This document shows positions 9,929 through 18,585 of a stretch of DNA of 64,000 nucleotides, piece after piece; the first letter of the stretch is position 1; each line of letters starts with the position of its first letter. The stretch lies in contig JAWKTT010000003.1 in the NCBI GenBank assembly GCA_041398965.1, positions 350,197 through 414,196 on the forward strand. Direction: 5' to 3'. Source of the stretch: JAWKTT01 sp041398965 (GTDB lineage: Bacteria > Planctomycetota > Planctomycetia > Planctomycetales > Planctomycetaceae). Made by a program: the position numbers and the translations under genes. Under the pieces are notes generated by a model. That model did not search any database. It was not told the origin of the DNA and saw only the letters and a list, made by a program, of their open reading frames with translations.

Positions 9929-10567
9929 ATGCGTATTGGACTTTTCGGAGGGACGTTTGACCCGATTCACTTCGGGCACTTGCTCATGGCTGAACAGTGT
10001 CGAGAGCAGTGTCAGCTTGATGTCGTGCGGTTCATTCCTGCGTTTCAGCCTCCACACAAACCGGGGGTGCCAATCTCCCCCGCCAAGGACCGCATTGCCA
10101 TGCTCGAGTTGGCACTCGCAGGAGAGCCGAAGCTGGAGGTAAGCCGCATCGAGATGGAACGAAAAGGGAAAAGCTACACGGTCGACACCCTGCGACGGCT
10201 TCACGAAACCGAACCCGAGCACGAGTTTGTGCTCATCATCGGGGCCGATTCCCTAACCGATCTGCCGACGTGGCGCGAACCCGCGGAGATTCTGCAACTG
10301 GCGACGATTGCCGCCGTCAATCGGGGGCGAACCGCACCCTCGCTGGACCCGATTATTGCCGCCGTCGGCGAGTCGTGCCGTCAACGGATCCAGTTGGTCG
10401 ACATGCCCGCGATCGATCTTTCAGCGACCGACATTCGGAGCCGTGTCGCTTCGGGGCGAAGTATTCGTTACATGACGCAGCGGTCTGTCGCGATGTACGT
10501 CAAACAACACCGTCTCTATCTCACCACGCCCAACCCACAACCCGAACCGAAGGATGCTCGTTCATGA
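9929..10567 (+). CDS. nadD: Nicotinate-nucleotide adenylyltransferase
   Basis: 212 residues. The N-terminus GLFGGTFDPIHFGH carries the nucleotidyltransferase HxGH motif (His14, His17); LSATDIRSRVASG near residue 170 matches the second ATP-binding motif. The enzyme turns nicotinate mononucleotide plus ATP into deamido-NAD. Its stop codon overlaps the next start (ATGA), so the two genes are translationally coupled. Usual bacterial length. Confidence 0.93.
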   Translation: MRIGLFGGTFDPIHFGHLLMAEQCREQCQLDVVRFIPAFQPPHKPGVPISPAKDRIAMLELALAGEPKLEVSRIEMERKGKSYTVDTLRRLHETEPEHEFVLIIGADSLTDLPTWREPAEILQLATIAAVNRGRTAPSLDPIIAAVGESCRQRIQLVDMPAIDLSATDIRSRVASGRSIRYMTQRSVAMYVKQHRLYLTTPNPQPEPKDARS

Positions 10568-10737
10568 ATAAAAAGCAGAAGAAACAAATCGAAGCGGCCC
10601 GCAACAAGATCGCCTCACTCAAACAGCAATTGGCCGGTGCCAAGCAACAACCCGACGACCCACAAGAACTCCCCCGCCTGCAACAAGCGATCACCAAACT
10701 GGAAGCCGAGATTCAACAGATTCAATCGCAGCCGTAA
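10564..10737 (+). CDS. 57-aa coiled-coil protein coupled to nadD
   Basis: Begins at the ATG of an ATGA overlap with nadD. The sequence is highly charged (MNKKQKKQIEAARNKI..., then KLEAEIQQIQSQP) with heptad spacing, so it is predicted to be one short coiled coil with a Pro/Asp break in the middle. No catalytic or binding motif. The four-base overlap makes translation with nadD very likely; its role is unknown. Confidence 0.6.
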   Translation: MNKKQKKQIEAARNKIASLKQQLAGAKQQPDDPQELPRLQQAITKLEAEIQQIQSQP

Positions 10738-10867
10738 CCAAGGTCTCCGCTTGATCGCTCGATGTGCCACAGCGTCCGCAACGCCCTGTGGTTCACAAGA
10801 CAGTAGTCGTGTGCCGACGACATTGATCGAAACGAGATTGCGTTTTCCGGACGGTGATCCAAGACAA

Positions 10868-10955
10868 CCGCCGCTCCCTCCCATGATCGACGCCCCAATC
10901 TTCCAGCGATTTCCCGTGGGGGAGAAGGAGCCTCGCGTCGGCTGACGCCTCCGGT
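10868..10955 (+). repeat. Degenerate copy of C/G-rich palindromic repeat family
   Basis: Contains CTCCCTCCCATGATCGACG, then TTTCCCGTGGGGGAGAAGG and GCCTCGCGTCGGCTGACGCC. The same blocks recur near 32.9, 48.8, 50.4 and 50.8 kb. The rest of the 400-base gap between the coiled-coil gene and the next gene shows nothing else. Confidence 0.6.
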
Positions 10956-11137
10956 TTGGGGGAGTTGCCATGTGGGGAATTCCCCCCCATATCGGCGACG
11001 GCGGTTCTGACACTCCCTAAGCGATTGCGAGATGCATTATACTTCACGGCATCATTCCGGGATCGCTGTGATGGCTGTTATCGACAGGGTCGTCGACATG
11101 GCAATCGTTGTTGTCTTCATTTCTCTGAAGTGCTCTT

Positions 11138-13798
11138 ATGACTTCTCTCTGTTCTCGATTTGACCGACTTCATGCGTTCGCAGTGACACTCAGCATCGGA
11201 TGTGTCCTGCTGGGGGGGGTAACCTGGGGGGAAGAGAATGTGACATTTGAGCCGGACGATGCTGGGTATCAGCGCGTCGTGGCTCCGTTTCTTAAGGCAC
11301 ATTGCGTGCGATGTCATGGTGAGAAGTTGGCCGAAGGGGAGTTTCGTGTCGACACCGAGTTGCCGAACGACTTTCTCAACCTTCGGGGTAAGGAGCGTTG
11401 GGGTGAAGTGGTCAATGTCCTCAACTCTCACGAAATGCCCCCGGAAGGGGAGCCTCAGCCCGATGTCAACGACGTCGGAAAAGTGGTCGACTGGGTTGCC
11501 GCTCAGATGGCTCGGGCAGAACTCTTGCGCCGCGATTCCGCCATCGTACTGCGGCGTCTGAATCGAGCGGAGTATCGCAATACCGTGCGTGATCTCATCG
11601 GCGTCGACTTTGACACGGCAGGCTTCCCAGAGGACCCCGCTGCAGGGGGCTTCGACAACAATGGAGGGGTGCTGAGTCTCTCGCCGTTGCAGATGGAGTT
11701 GTACCTTGACGCAGCCCGTAGCATCCTGGACCTCGCGCTCGTCGAAGGTCCGCAACCACCATCAATTACGTGGCGATTTCAACCCGAAGTGGGAGACGGG
11801 GACTCCAGTCGAGTTGTCTACGACGGTCAACGTGCGATTGTTCACGGGGGGAAGAATCCCGTCGACGGGGACTTCAAGGTGATGCACCACGAGAGCTGGG
11901 ACCGACACCTCAACGCAAGAGACTTTCAGGTTCCCCATGCTGGCGAATACGTCGTGCGGGTTCGTGCTGCCGGAAAGGTTCCGAGTCGTGATGATGTCGT
12001 TGCTTCAGCCACGCGCGCACACGAAGCCCGCGTGCAGCAACGGATGAAGGAGCGACCAGAAGGTGAGAAGTATTACCGCGAAGAGATGAACCGTGATCTC
12101 GAACATTTCCGCACCGATCGGATGTACGACTATGGACCGCCACGACTCAAACTGATCCGCAACCTCGGCGGTCAACCGGTGACGATTGCCGAGTACGATG
12201 TCTCTGCCCCGTTGAAGGAGCCGGGCATCTACACGACACGCACACGCATGGAGTCGGTTAAAGCGGGACTGACCATCGAGTATGCCTATGATCTCCCCAA
12301 AGTGCTCGAAAACTTCTGGATGCAGGGGCACGACACGTTCGCCCGTCCCGAGTTGTGGGTCGACTGGTTCGAACTTGAAGGGCCACTCTACGAAAGCTGG
12401 CCTCCACCAAGTCATCAACGGATCATGGGCTCGACCGAGCTTCCTGACAACGCGACTCCCGAAATCGAACGTGTGCAGGCTCGCCGTATTCTGGCCGACT
12501 TCATGCCCAGAGCGTATCGACGACCCGTCACTGCGGCTGAAATCGATGCAAAGTTAGCGCTCTATGATCTCGTTCGACCCGAGGCCCCGTCGTTCATCCA
12601 GGCGATGAAAACCCCTCTCTCCTCCGTCTTGACGTCGCCGCACTTCCTGTTCCTTGTCGAGTCGAGTCCTGTCGTCCCGAAGAACAACGCGGAACAGTCT
12701 TCCCCATCCGGCTCGACCTCCACCTCGACGCTCCCCCACCGGGCCTCCTCTGTCCGACCACTCAACGACTACGAACTCGCCTGCCGACTCTCCTACTTCC
12801 TCTGGTCCACCATGCCCGACGCCAAGCTGACCCAGCTGGCGGCTCAAGGAAGTCTGCATCAACCGGATGTGCTGCGAGGCGAGTTGCGACGACTCTTGGC
12901 TGATCCGAAGTCCGAAGCGTTCGTGAAGAATTTTTCCGGGCAATGGCTCGGCCTGCGAGAGGTCGGAGCAAACCCACCCGCGGCGGACCTGTTCCCGAGA
13001 TACGACCGACATCTCGAACTCTCCATCGTCGCCGAGTCGGAAGCCTTCTTCCGCGAAATCCTGCAACACGACCTCAATGTCACCAACTTCATCAAGTCAG
13101 ACTTCGTCGTCATCAACGAACGGCTCGCCAGGTTTTACGGTATCCCCGATGTTCGCGGCGACAACTTCCGCCGCGTTGCAGTCCCTGCCGGGGTCTCTCG
13201 CGGAGGCATCCCGACACAGGCGAGCGTCCTGACGATTACCTCGAACGGAACCCGAACATCTCCAGTCAAACGGGGGACATGGATCATGAAAAACCTTCTT
13301 GGCATCGACCCCGGACTTCCGGTCGCCAATGCCGGCGACATCGCTCCCAAGGTTCCAGGGATCGATAAGGCCACCGTCCGACAGAGACTCGAAATCCACC
13401 GCTCGCTCCCGCTGTGTGCACGGTGTCATAATAAGATCGACCCGCTCGGCTTCGCCCTCGAAAACTTCAACGCAGCCGGAGAATGGCGCACTCAGGAAGG
13501 TTTCGGCTACAAGGGCCGCATCGGTCGGGATGACCCGGTGATCGATGCATCGGCGAAAATGCTCGACGGCACCGAATTCGTCGGCGTCACCGGCTTACAA
13601 GAGGTCATGCTCAAGCAGGAAGACCTCTTCCTCCGCTGCCTCACCGAAAAACTGCTCACCTACGCCCTCGGACGAGAACTCGGCCATGCCGACCGACCCA
13701 CAACCGACCAGGCCGTCCAACACCTCAAAGAACACAACAAAACCCTGCATTCGCTCATCGAATTCATCGTGTTGTCAGAACCATTCCTGACAAAGTAA
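11138..13798 (+). CDS. DUF1592-family secreted cytochrome c protein (DUF1587/1592/1588/1585)
   Basis: 886 residues with an N-terminal signal segment (about 12-30). A cytochrome c motif HCVRCHG (C56-x2-C59-H60) comes first. Then RRLNRAEYRNTVRDLIG (DUF1587), ARRILADFMPRAYRRPV (DUF1595), DYELACRLSYFLWSTMPD (DUF1592), a second CARCHNKIDPLGFALE motif near residue 759 (DUF1588) and a C-terminal YALGRELG segment (DUF1585). This architecture is typical of large planctomycete secretomes and is presumed to act in periplasmic oxidation. A DUF1552 partner often follows such genes; none is here. Confidence 0.88.
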   Translation: MTSLCSRFDRLHAFAVTLSIGCVLLGGVTWGEENVTFEPDDAGYQRVVAPFLKAHCVRCHGEKLAEGEFRVDTELPNDFLNLRGKERWGEVVNVLNSHEMPPEGEPQPDVNDVGKVVDWVAAQMARAELLRRDSAIVLRRLNRAEYRNTVRDLIGVDFDTAGFPEDPAAGGFDNNGGVLSLSPLQMELYLDAARSILDLALVEGPQPPSITWRFQPEVGDGDSSRVVYDGQRAIVHGGKNPVDGDFKVMHHESWDRHLNARDFQVPHAGEYVVRVRAAGKVPSRDDVVASATRAHEARVQQRMKERPEGEKYYREEMNRDLEHFRTDRMYDYGPPRLKLIRNLGGQPVTIAEYDVSAPLKEPGIYTTRTRMESVKAGLTIEYAYDLPKVLENFWMQGHDTFARPELWVDWFELEGPLYESWPPPSHQRIMGSTELPDNATPEIERVQARRILADFMPRAYRRPVTAAEIDAKLALYDLVRPEAPSFIQAMKTPLSSVLTSPHFLFLVESSPVVPKNNAEQSSPSGSTSTSTLPHRASSVRPLNDYELACRLSYFLWSTMPDAKLTQLAAQGSLHQPDVLRGELRRLLADPKSEAFVKNFSGQWLGLREVGANPPAADLFPRYDRHLELSIVAESEAFFREILQHDLNVTNFIKSDFVVINERLARFYGIPDVRGDNFRRVAVPAGVSRGGIPTQASVLTITSNGTRTSPVKRGTWIMKNLLGIDPGLPVANAGDIAPKVPGIDKATVRQRLEIHRSLPLCARCHNKIDPLGFALENFNAAGEWRTQEGFGYKGRIGRDDPVIDASAKMLDGTEFVGVTGLQEVMLKQEDLFLRCLTEKLLTYALGRELGHADRPTTDQAVQHLKEHNKTLHSLIEFIVLSEPFLTK

Positions 13799-13920
13799 CC
13801 GACCCAGATCGGTCCTAAATCAACCCTCACCGCATCCCCTCTCGTCACCGTGATGCAGGTTCAAGTCCCCTTGGAGACGTTGACTGTCGGCTGACACACG
13901 CGACTTCTATCCGACATTAG

Positions 13921-14046
13921 CAACCCGTTGAGAGACGTGGGTCAGATTTCTAATCTGGCAAGAGCACCTCGAACGCTTTTTCCCGAGAGGTCAAACGGCA
14001 CCAGATCAGGCTGGAAGGCCGGATTCTCGATTTTCAGCAGGCTGTT
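13921..14046 (+). repeat. MITE-like repeat, copy 1
   Basis: A 125-base unit beginning CAACCCGTTGAGAG and ending TTTTCAGCAGGCTGTT, so its ends are imperfect inverted repeats. Inside are GGTCAGATTTCTAATCTGGC and TCAAACGGCACCAGATCAGG. Two more copies lie at 32170-32293 and, inverted, at 43000-43142. It sits in the 540-base gap before the protease gene, where I see nothing else. Confidence 0.75.
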
Positions 14047-14337
14047 AGGGACCAGAGACCGCAGATATTGACCCTTGTTATTCACTGCTTCTATTCAACC
14101 GGCAGCCCCAGGCGTCGGAGAAATCCAGCCGCCTTATTAAGCTTGGCGTGCGGGAAATTCTGGACGCCCGCCTCTTGCAATCAATGACCTCCGATCAGAC
14201 AATGCTCTTGCGAGGTCGCTGCATTTGATGCATGGGCCTCCATTGGGCGAACAGAACGACGTCGCCTCATTCGCTTCGGTTTTGGCGACTGATCTGTTCG
14301 GCGGGAATTCCGGTTTCGCTTATTCAGGGGTCGTGCG

Positions 14338-15396
14338 ATGAGAATGAATTGGTCGAAGGTATGCCTTGTCACTGCGGTGTTTTTATGCGCCGGCTCGCTA
14401 TCGGAAAGGGCGCGGTCTGAAGATGAGTTCGAACTGAGCGAGTCCGTCGCAAATGCGAGGTTGCGACAACATTCGGTGATCGATTCTGCGACGAACCTGC
14501 TTCGCGCAAATTCGCTATCGAACGCCCCCGTTCCAAACGGGGTGACGCAGGGCCCCCTTCGTTCTCCTCGCGAGTTGGCGTTAGCAGCTTCGATGCAATT
14601 GAAGGCTGATGTTGAGTATGCAGCGGGTCAGCAATCCAACGCAATGTTTGGTCCACTCCGCGCCGCAGTCCGCCCCCTCCCCGAAGCTCCAGATGTCGAG
14701 GCGATTATCGGAGGAGAGACTTGGAAAGTCATCAAGAATACTAAGTCGATACCGTACAAGGCGGTCTGCTATATCGAGGCGACATTTCCGAGTGGAAATA
14801 CGTTTATCGCTACCGGCGCGTTTGTTGGCCCTCGAGTTGTGCTAACGGTCGCTCACGCGTGTTACGACTCAAGCGAGGGAGGCTTTGCCACCACATTACA
14901 GGTCTTTCCTGGCAGAAACGGGTCTTCCTCTCCCTATGGATCCCAGGTCGCCCTGTTCCCAGCCGTCCCCACTCTCTGGACCACTACGGAGGAGGATAAT
15001 CGCGACTACGACATTGCGTGGATCGTTCTCCCCGACACGACACTCCACAATAAGGTGAAATATTATTTTGGATACAAGCCAACCACCGACTCGGACCTTC
15101 GCGATGCCAAGTTAAATATGTCAGGATACCCCGGAACAAAAGGGCAGAAGCAATACCACGAGGCAAACAAGACTGCCAAGCAGGATGTCAGTGCGATGCA
15201 ATTCAAGCACTATCTAGACACGGTCGGTGGCTCCAGTGGATCGCCCATGTATCTGCTTCCGAAAGGGCGGCAAATTGTCGGGGTCAACTGTGCCGAGGTC
15301 ATTCCAGGCTGGCCGTTCAACCCTTACAACATCGCGACGCGAATGACGAACGACTACTATAACATTACCAAACAATACAACACGAGTTATCACTAA
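14338..15396 (+). CDS. Secreted V8/trypsin-like serine protease
   Basis: 352 residues. A signal peptide covers about residues 1-27. The catalytic triad is readable: His173 in VLTVAHACYD, Asp225 in NRDYDIAWIV, and Ser300 in DTVGGSSGSPMYLL. The GSSGSP context and the wide spacing resemble the glutamyl endopeptidase (V8, S1B) branch. The region between the signal peptide and about residue 125 is probably a propeptide. Likely exported. It stands alone. Confidence 0.85.
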   Translation: MRMNWSKVCLVTAVFLCAGSLSERARSEDEFELSESVANARLRQHSVIDSATNLLRANSLSNAPVPNGVTQGPLRSPRELALAASMQLKADVEYAAGQQSNAMFGPLRAAVRPLPEAPDVEAIIGGETWKVIKNTKSIPYKAVCYIEATFPSGNTFIATGAFVGPRVVLTVAHACYDSSEGGFATTLQVFPGRNGSSSPYGSQVALFPAVPTLWTTTEEDNRDYDIAWIVLPDTTLHNKVKYYFGYKPTTDSDLRDAKLNMSGYPGTKGQKQYHEANKTAKQDVSAMQFKHYLDTVGGSSGSPMYLLPKGRQIVGVNCAEVIPGWPFNPYNIATRMTNDYYNITKQYNTSYH

Positions 15397-15656
15397 ATCG
15401 GAAACAGAGTCGCGTGGGGCGAACATCGGCGATGTCATAACTCACTTCGCCGACTCTACGAACTCGCTCGCAAGTCCAATCTTCTCTTGCCAAGACGCGG
15501 AATCGTGGAAAACCTAATTGGCACGAGCGACTGAGTGACATCAGTCGCCTGTGCCATCTGGGCCGGCGTAGACTGAGTCCCCGCGTCACGCGATTGTTAC
15601 GGAGCAACACTCTTGTCAGGTTGAGCCCGCCTCCTGCAGGCCGAACCCTTGGCATT

Positions 15657-16784
15657 TCAGGCATCTTTGTCATTTGGCAATTTGCGAGTCCGCTTGAATT
15701 CTCGAATTCCGAGGATGACCAAAGTTAGTGCCGTCAATGGGAAGACAAATCCTAACATCAATCGTCGAAAGTCTGTCAATGAATGGCTTCCGGTGGAGAT
15801 CATAACCAGCGATGCGGTATAGGCCACAGAATAGCCAAAGAAGACAGCGCCTTCCCATCGTGAAATGGTGTGCCCGGTAAAGAAGACAGGGAGACAGGCT
15901 GCGGCACATGCCAGCATGACGGGGAGATCAAAGTGGATCGCCTGAGTTGCCACTGCAACACCATGAGGGGCCAGCAGGGCCGTAATTCCCAGTACGCCCA
16001 GAATATTAAAGAGATTACTCCCCACAACGTTTCCCACAGCGATGTCGCGCTCACCACGTATTGCGGCAATCATCGATGTCGCCACCTCGGGAAGCGATGT
16101 TCCTGCGGCAACGATCGTTAGACCGATGACGAGTTCGCTGACACCAAAATGTCGAGCCAGTTCTGAGGCCGCTTCGACAAACCATCTCGCTCCCACAACG
16201 AGCAACAAGAGTCCCAAGGCGATTCGTGTCAGATTCTGTATAATTCCCGCCTTGGAAACGAGAAAGGTTTTCGCAGCGTTTGGAGTCGCTGGCGACTGTG
16301 TCCCGATCATTTCGGCATATTCTTGTTGAACTTCAGGTGGCTCCTGAAATCCTGATCGGATGCACCAGAGAGTGTAGGCAATCAGTCCCAGAAACAGCAT
16401 GCCTCCTTCATATCGACCGATTGATCCATCAAGCGCAAAGATGAGCAACAGGATTGAGATTCCGATCATTAGCGGGACATCAAACTGCACGAGCCTCTGA
16501 GCGACGACGAGCGGGACGATCATTGCCGACACCCCGAGGATGAACAGCACGTTGAAGATATTGCTGCCAACAACATTTCCAAACGCGATGTCGGCACGTC
16601 CTTGAATCGCGGAGGAAACCGACACCGCCAATTCCGGAGCACTGGTTCCAAATGCGACAACGGTCAGTCCAATCACGATCGATGAAATTCCAAACGCTGT
16701 CGCAAGTCGGGCCGCTCCTTGAACCAACAACTCAGCACCAAGAACCAGCGCAGTCAGTCCCACAGACATCCAAATGTAGAGCAC
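15657..16784 (-). CDS. Sodium/calcium antiporter (CaCA family)
   Basis: 375 residues from a GTG at 16784 that has GAGAGG six bases upstream; the longer frame adds 67 unrelated residues. Two alpha-repeats are unmistakable: VVAFGTSAPELAVSVSSAIQ with GNVVGSNIFN, and IVAAGTSLPEVATSMIAAI with GNVVGSNLFN. About ten membrane helices with a short cytoplasmic loop in the middle. It exchanges Ca2+ (perhaps with K+) for Na+ across the inner membrane. Confidence 0.9.
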   Translation of the reverse strand: MLYIWMSVGLTALVLGAELLVQGAARLATAFGISSIVIGLTVVAFGTSAPELAVSVSSAIQGRADIAFGNVVGSNIFNVLFILGVSAMIVPLVVAQRLVQFDVPLMIGISILLLIFALDGSIGRYEGGMLFLGLIAYTLWCIRSGFQEPPEVQQEYAEMIGTQSPATPNAAKTFLVSKAGIIQNLTRIALGLLLLVVGARWFVEAASELARHFGVSELVIGLTIVAAGTSLPEVATSMIAAIRGERDIAVGNVVGSNLFNILGVLGITALLAPHGVAVATQAIHFDLPVMLACAAACLPVFFTGHTISRWEGAVFFGYSVAYTASLVMISTGSHSLTDFRRLMLGFVFPLTALTLVILGIREFKRTRKLPNDKDA

Positions 16785-16896
16785 TTCAAGCCTCTCTGGA
16801 AAAATGTATTGATGGCCTTTCAAGGATGCCCGTAGCGAGATGGCAGCATCCTGCTTACAAAGCGGTCGGCAGAGACGAGGGGTCGGTGACGTCGGA

Positions 16897-17424
16897 TTAC
16901 GTTGGAGACTTGAGATCGACCAGCGACTCGACAAATTCGCCTGGCGGAAACGTAAGAGTGATCGGGGTCTTTGGTGCCACCCCACAAAACCACTTCAATC
17001 GACCCAGCCAAGATAGGTTCCGCTCCCAGTCTTTCAATGACTGTCGCAAGCGAGCGACCGATGGGTGGCTCTGTTCCTTGATTTCCGCCAGAGTCGACTG
17101 AAACCCCGTTGTATGTCCTGCAAGTAGCAAAGCTGTCGCGAAGTTCGCACGAACAAACACCGGCAAGGTGGCCTTCATCCAAGTACATCCGAACTCCATG
17201 ACAAATGACCGATAAATCTCTACGGCGTCGGAATATCGCCCCAGTCGCATCAGGCAGACCCCCTGCGCGTTGTAGGTAACCTCGGTCCGACGAGTGACAT
17301 GTCCTAGCACCCGCAAGGCTTCAGTCGCTTGCCCAGCATCGACAAGACTGGAAACCTTTGCGATCAAAGTCGCCTCTTCGGAGCGAGGTATGCCAGTCGT
17401 CGGTTTCTTCAATGGTGAGTCCAT
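16897..17424 (-). CDS. TPR-like protein
   Basis: 175 residues from the ATG at 17424 (AAGGAT upstream). The segment TYNAQGVCLMRLGRYSDAVE followed by IYRSFV reads as one good tetratricopeptide repeat, flanked by weaker helical pairs. No signal peptide. It lies 112 bases upstream of the antiporter on the same strand and might be cotranscribed. TPRs bind other proteins; the partner is not known. Confidence 0.65.
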   Translation of the reverse strand: MDSPLKKPTTGIPRSEEATLIAKVSSLVDAGQATEALRVLGHVTRRTEVTYNAQGVCLMRLGRYSDAVEIYRSFVMEFGCTWMKATLPVFVRANFATALLLAGHTTGFQSTLAEIKEQSHPSVARLRQSLKDWERNLSWLGRLKWFCGVAPKTPITLTFPPGEFVESLVDLKSPT

Positions 17425-17678
17425 GAAATGATCCTTATTGAATAAGACAGACGGAGCACCGCAACGTCGGTCGAAGTGGATGGAGTGGATGGTGTCATCC
17501 GGACGGCACACAACATCGTGCGCCGTTGAAATTCCAGGGCCGATCCGTCAGGTGCTCACAACGGACACAAGACCATGCATTCCGGGAGACACGCCGCGAC
17601 TGCTGGAAGCAGCCAGCAGGGAATGGATCGGAACATACGAGAAATTGGCTCGGAGGAGCGCGAAGCCCCTCGTCATCC

Positions 17679-18056
17679 TCACAATCTCAAGAGCGATCCC
17701 AGCGTCAGGAGCGTCGGTGCCGACGAGACAGGTGCTGAATGGGGGCCAAATCGGAGCGATGCCAACGTCGACCATGGGTTCGCAGCACGCTTCTCAGTTG
17801 TCGAGGAGCTGCCGCGACTTTCCAATCTCCGGGGAGTGATGTGTCGAGTCGTCGGAGAGAGATCGGCGGGCGACTGGCCAGGAATGATGCCGCTCAGCAT
17901 TTCGGGACGGGGCGACTCGACGTCAGTACGGCAACTTCGGCATCCCTCAAGCGAACCACTCCGCGGAACAGAACCCTGAGTCGCGAGGTTGTCCCCGAGT
18001 TCCTGAGCACGGAGAGAAGTGACCGCCGTCAGGACTAAGGCAATCACGAAACACAT
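17679..18056 (-). CDS. Possible small secreted protein (doubtful)
   Basis: From the ATG at 18056 the frame starts MCFVIALVLTAVTSLRAQE, which is a convincing signal peptide with an A-x-A-like cleavage site. The rest is rich in Ser, Arg and Pro with no motif. In the overlapping frame to 17548, the stretch APIWPPFSTCLVGTDAPDAG also looks protein-like, so a frameshift may have split a longer gene. No clear ribosome binding site. The bases from 18057 to the next gene at 18586 show no feature. Confidence 0.3.
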   Translation of the reverse strand: MCFVIALVLTAVTSLRAQELGDNLATQGSVPRSGSLEGCRSCRTDVESPRPEMLSGIIPGQSPADLSPTTRHITPRRLESRGSSSTTEKRAANPWSTLASLRFGPHSAPVSSAPTLLTLGSLLRL

Positions 18057-18585
18057 TAACGATAATCGACCGCCACCCGACGACACCCGATCCTCACTCC
18101 CCCAAGAGAACCAACTTCTGGGGAAGAAGAAAAAACAATGAGAGTGGGCTGTGGTCAATCGAGTAATTTCAGCTTAATGCGAAATCGCCTGTTCTTGTGG
18201 CGACCGCGACAACCTGACACATTCAGGATCGGGTGAATGAGCAGAAAACGCCCATTTCCACTGATCCGACGATGAGAGAGCACGACGATCTTTAGCCATC
18301 CTGTCGACCCCAACGCGGCATTTTCGTCAAGAGGTTCAATAACGAAACTAAGCTATGGGGTCTTTTAACGTGGAGCAATTATCACCCACGAATCAGAAAC
18401 ACCAAGTCCCTCCCGGAATATTCTTACTGTCGAGAACATCTTCCCGTAGGGTCCTTTGTCCATCCGCAACACCGCCATGAGCCTCTTCTGGAAACTCCTC
18501 TGATTGCGAAACGGAACGGCACTGGGGTCGCAAGGTTGCCCGCCTGATTTCATTCGACCTTCCTGTTCGAGGTGTTCCCTGACGA

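Noticed and set aside
11117..11755. 212-residue open frame on the minus strand
   Set aside because: Antisense to the signal peptide and haem region of the DUF1592 gene.
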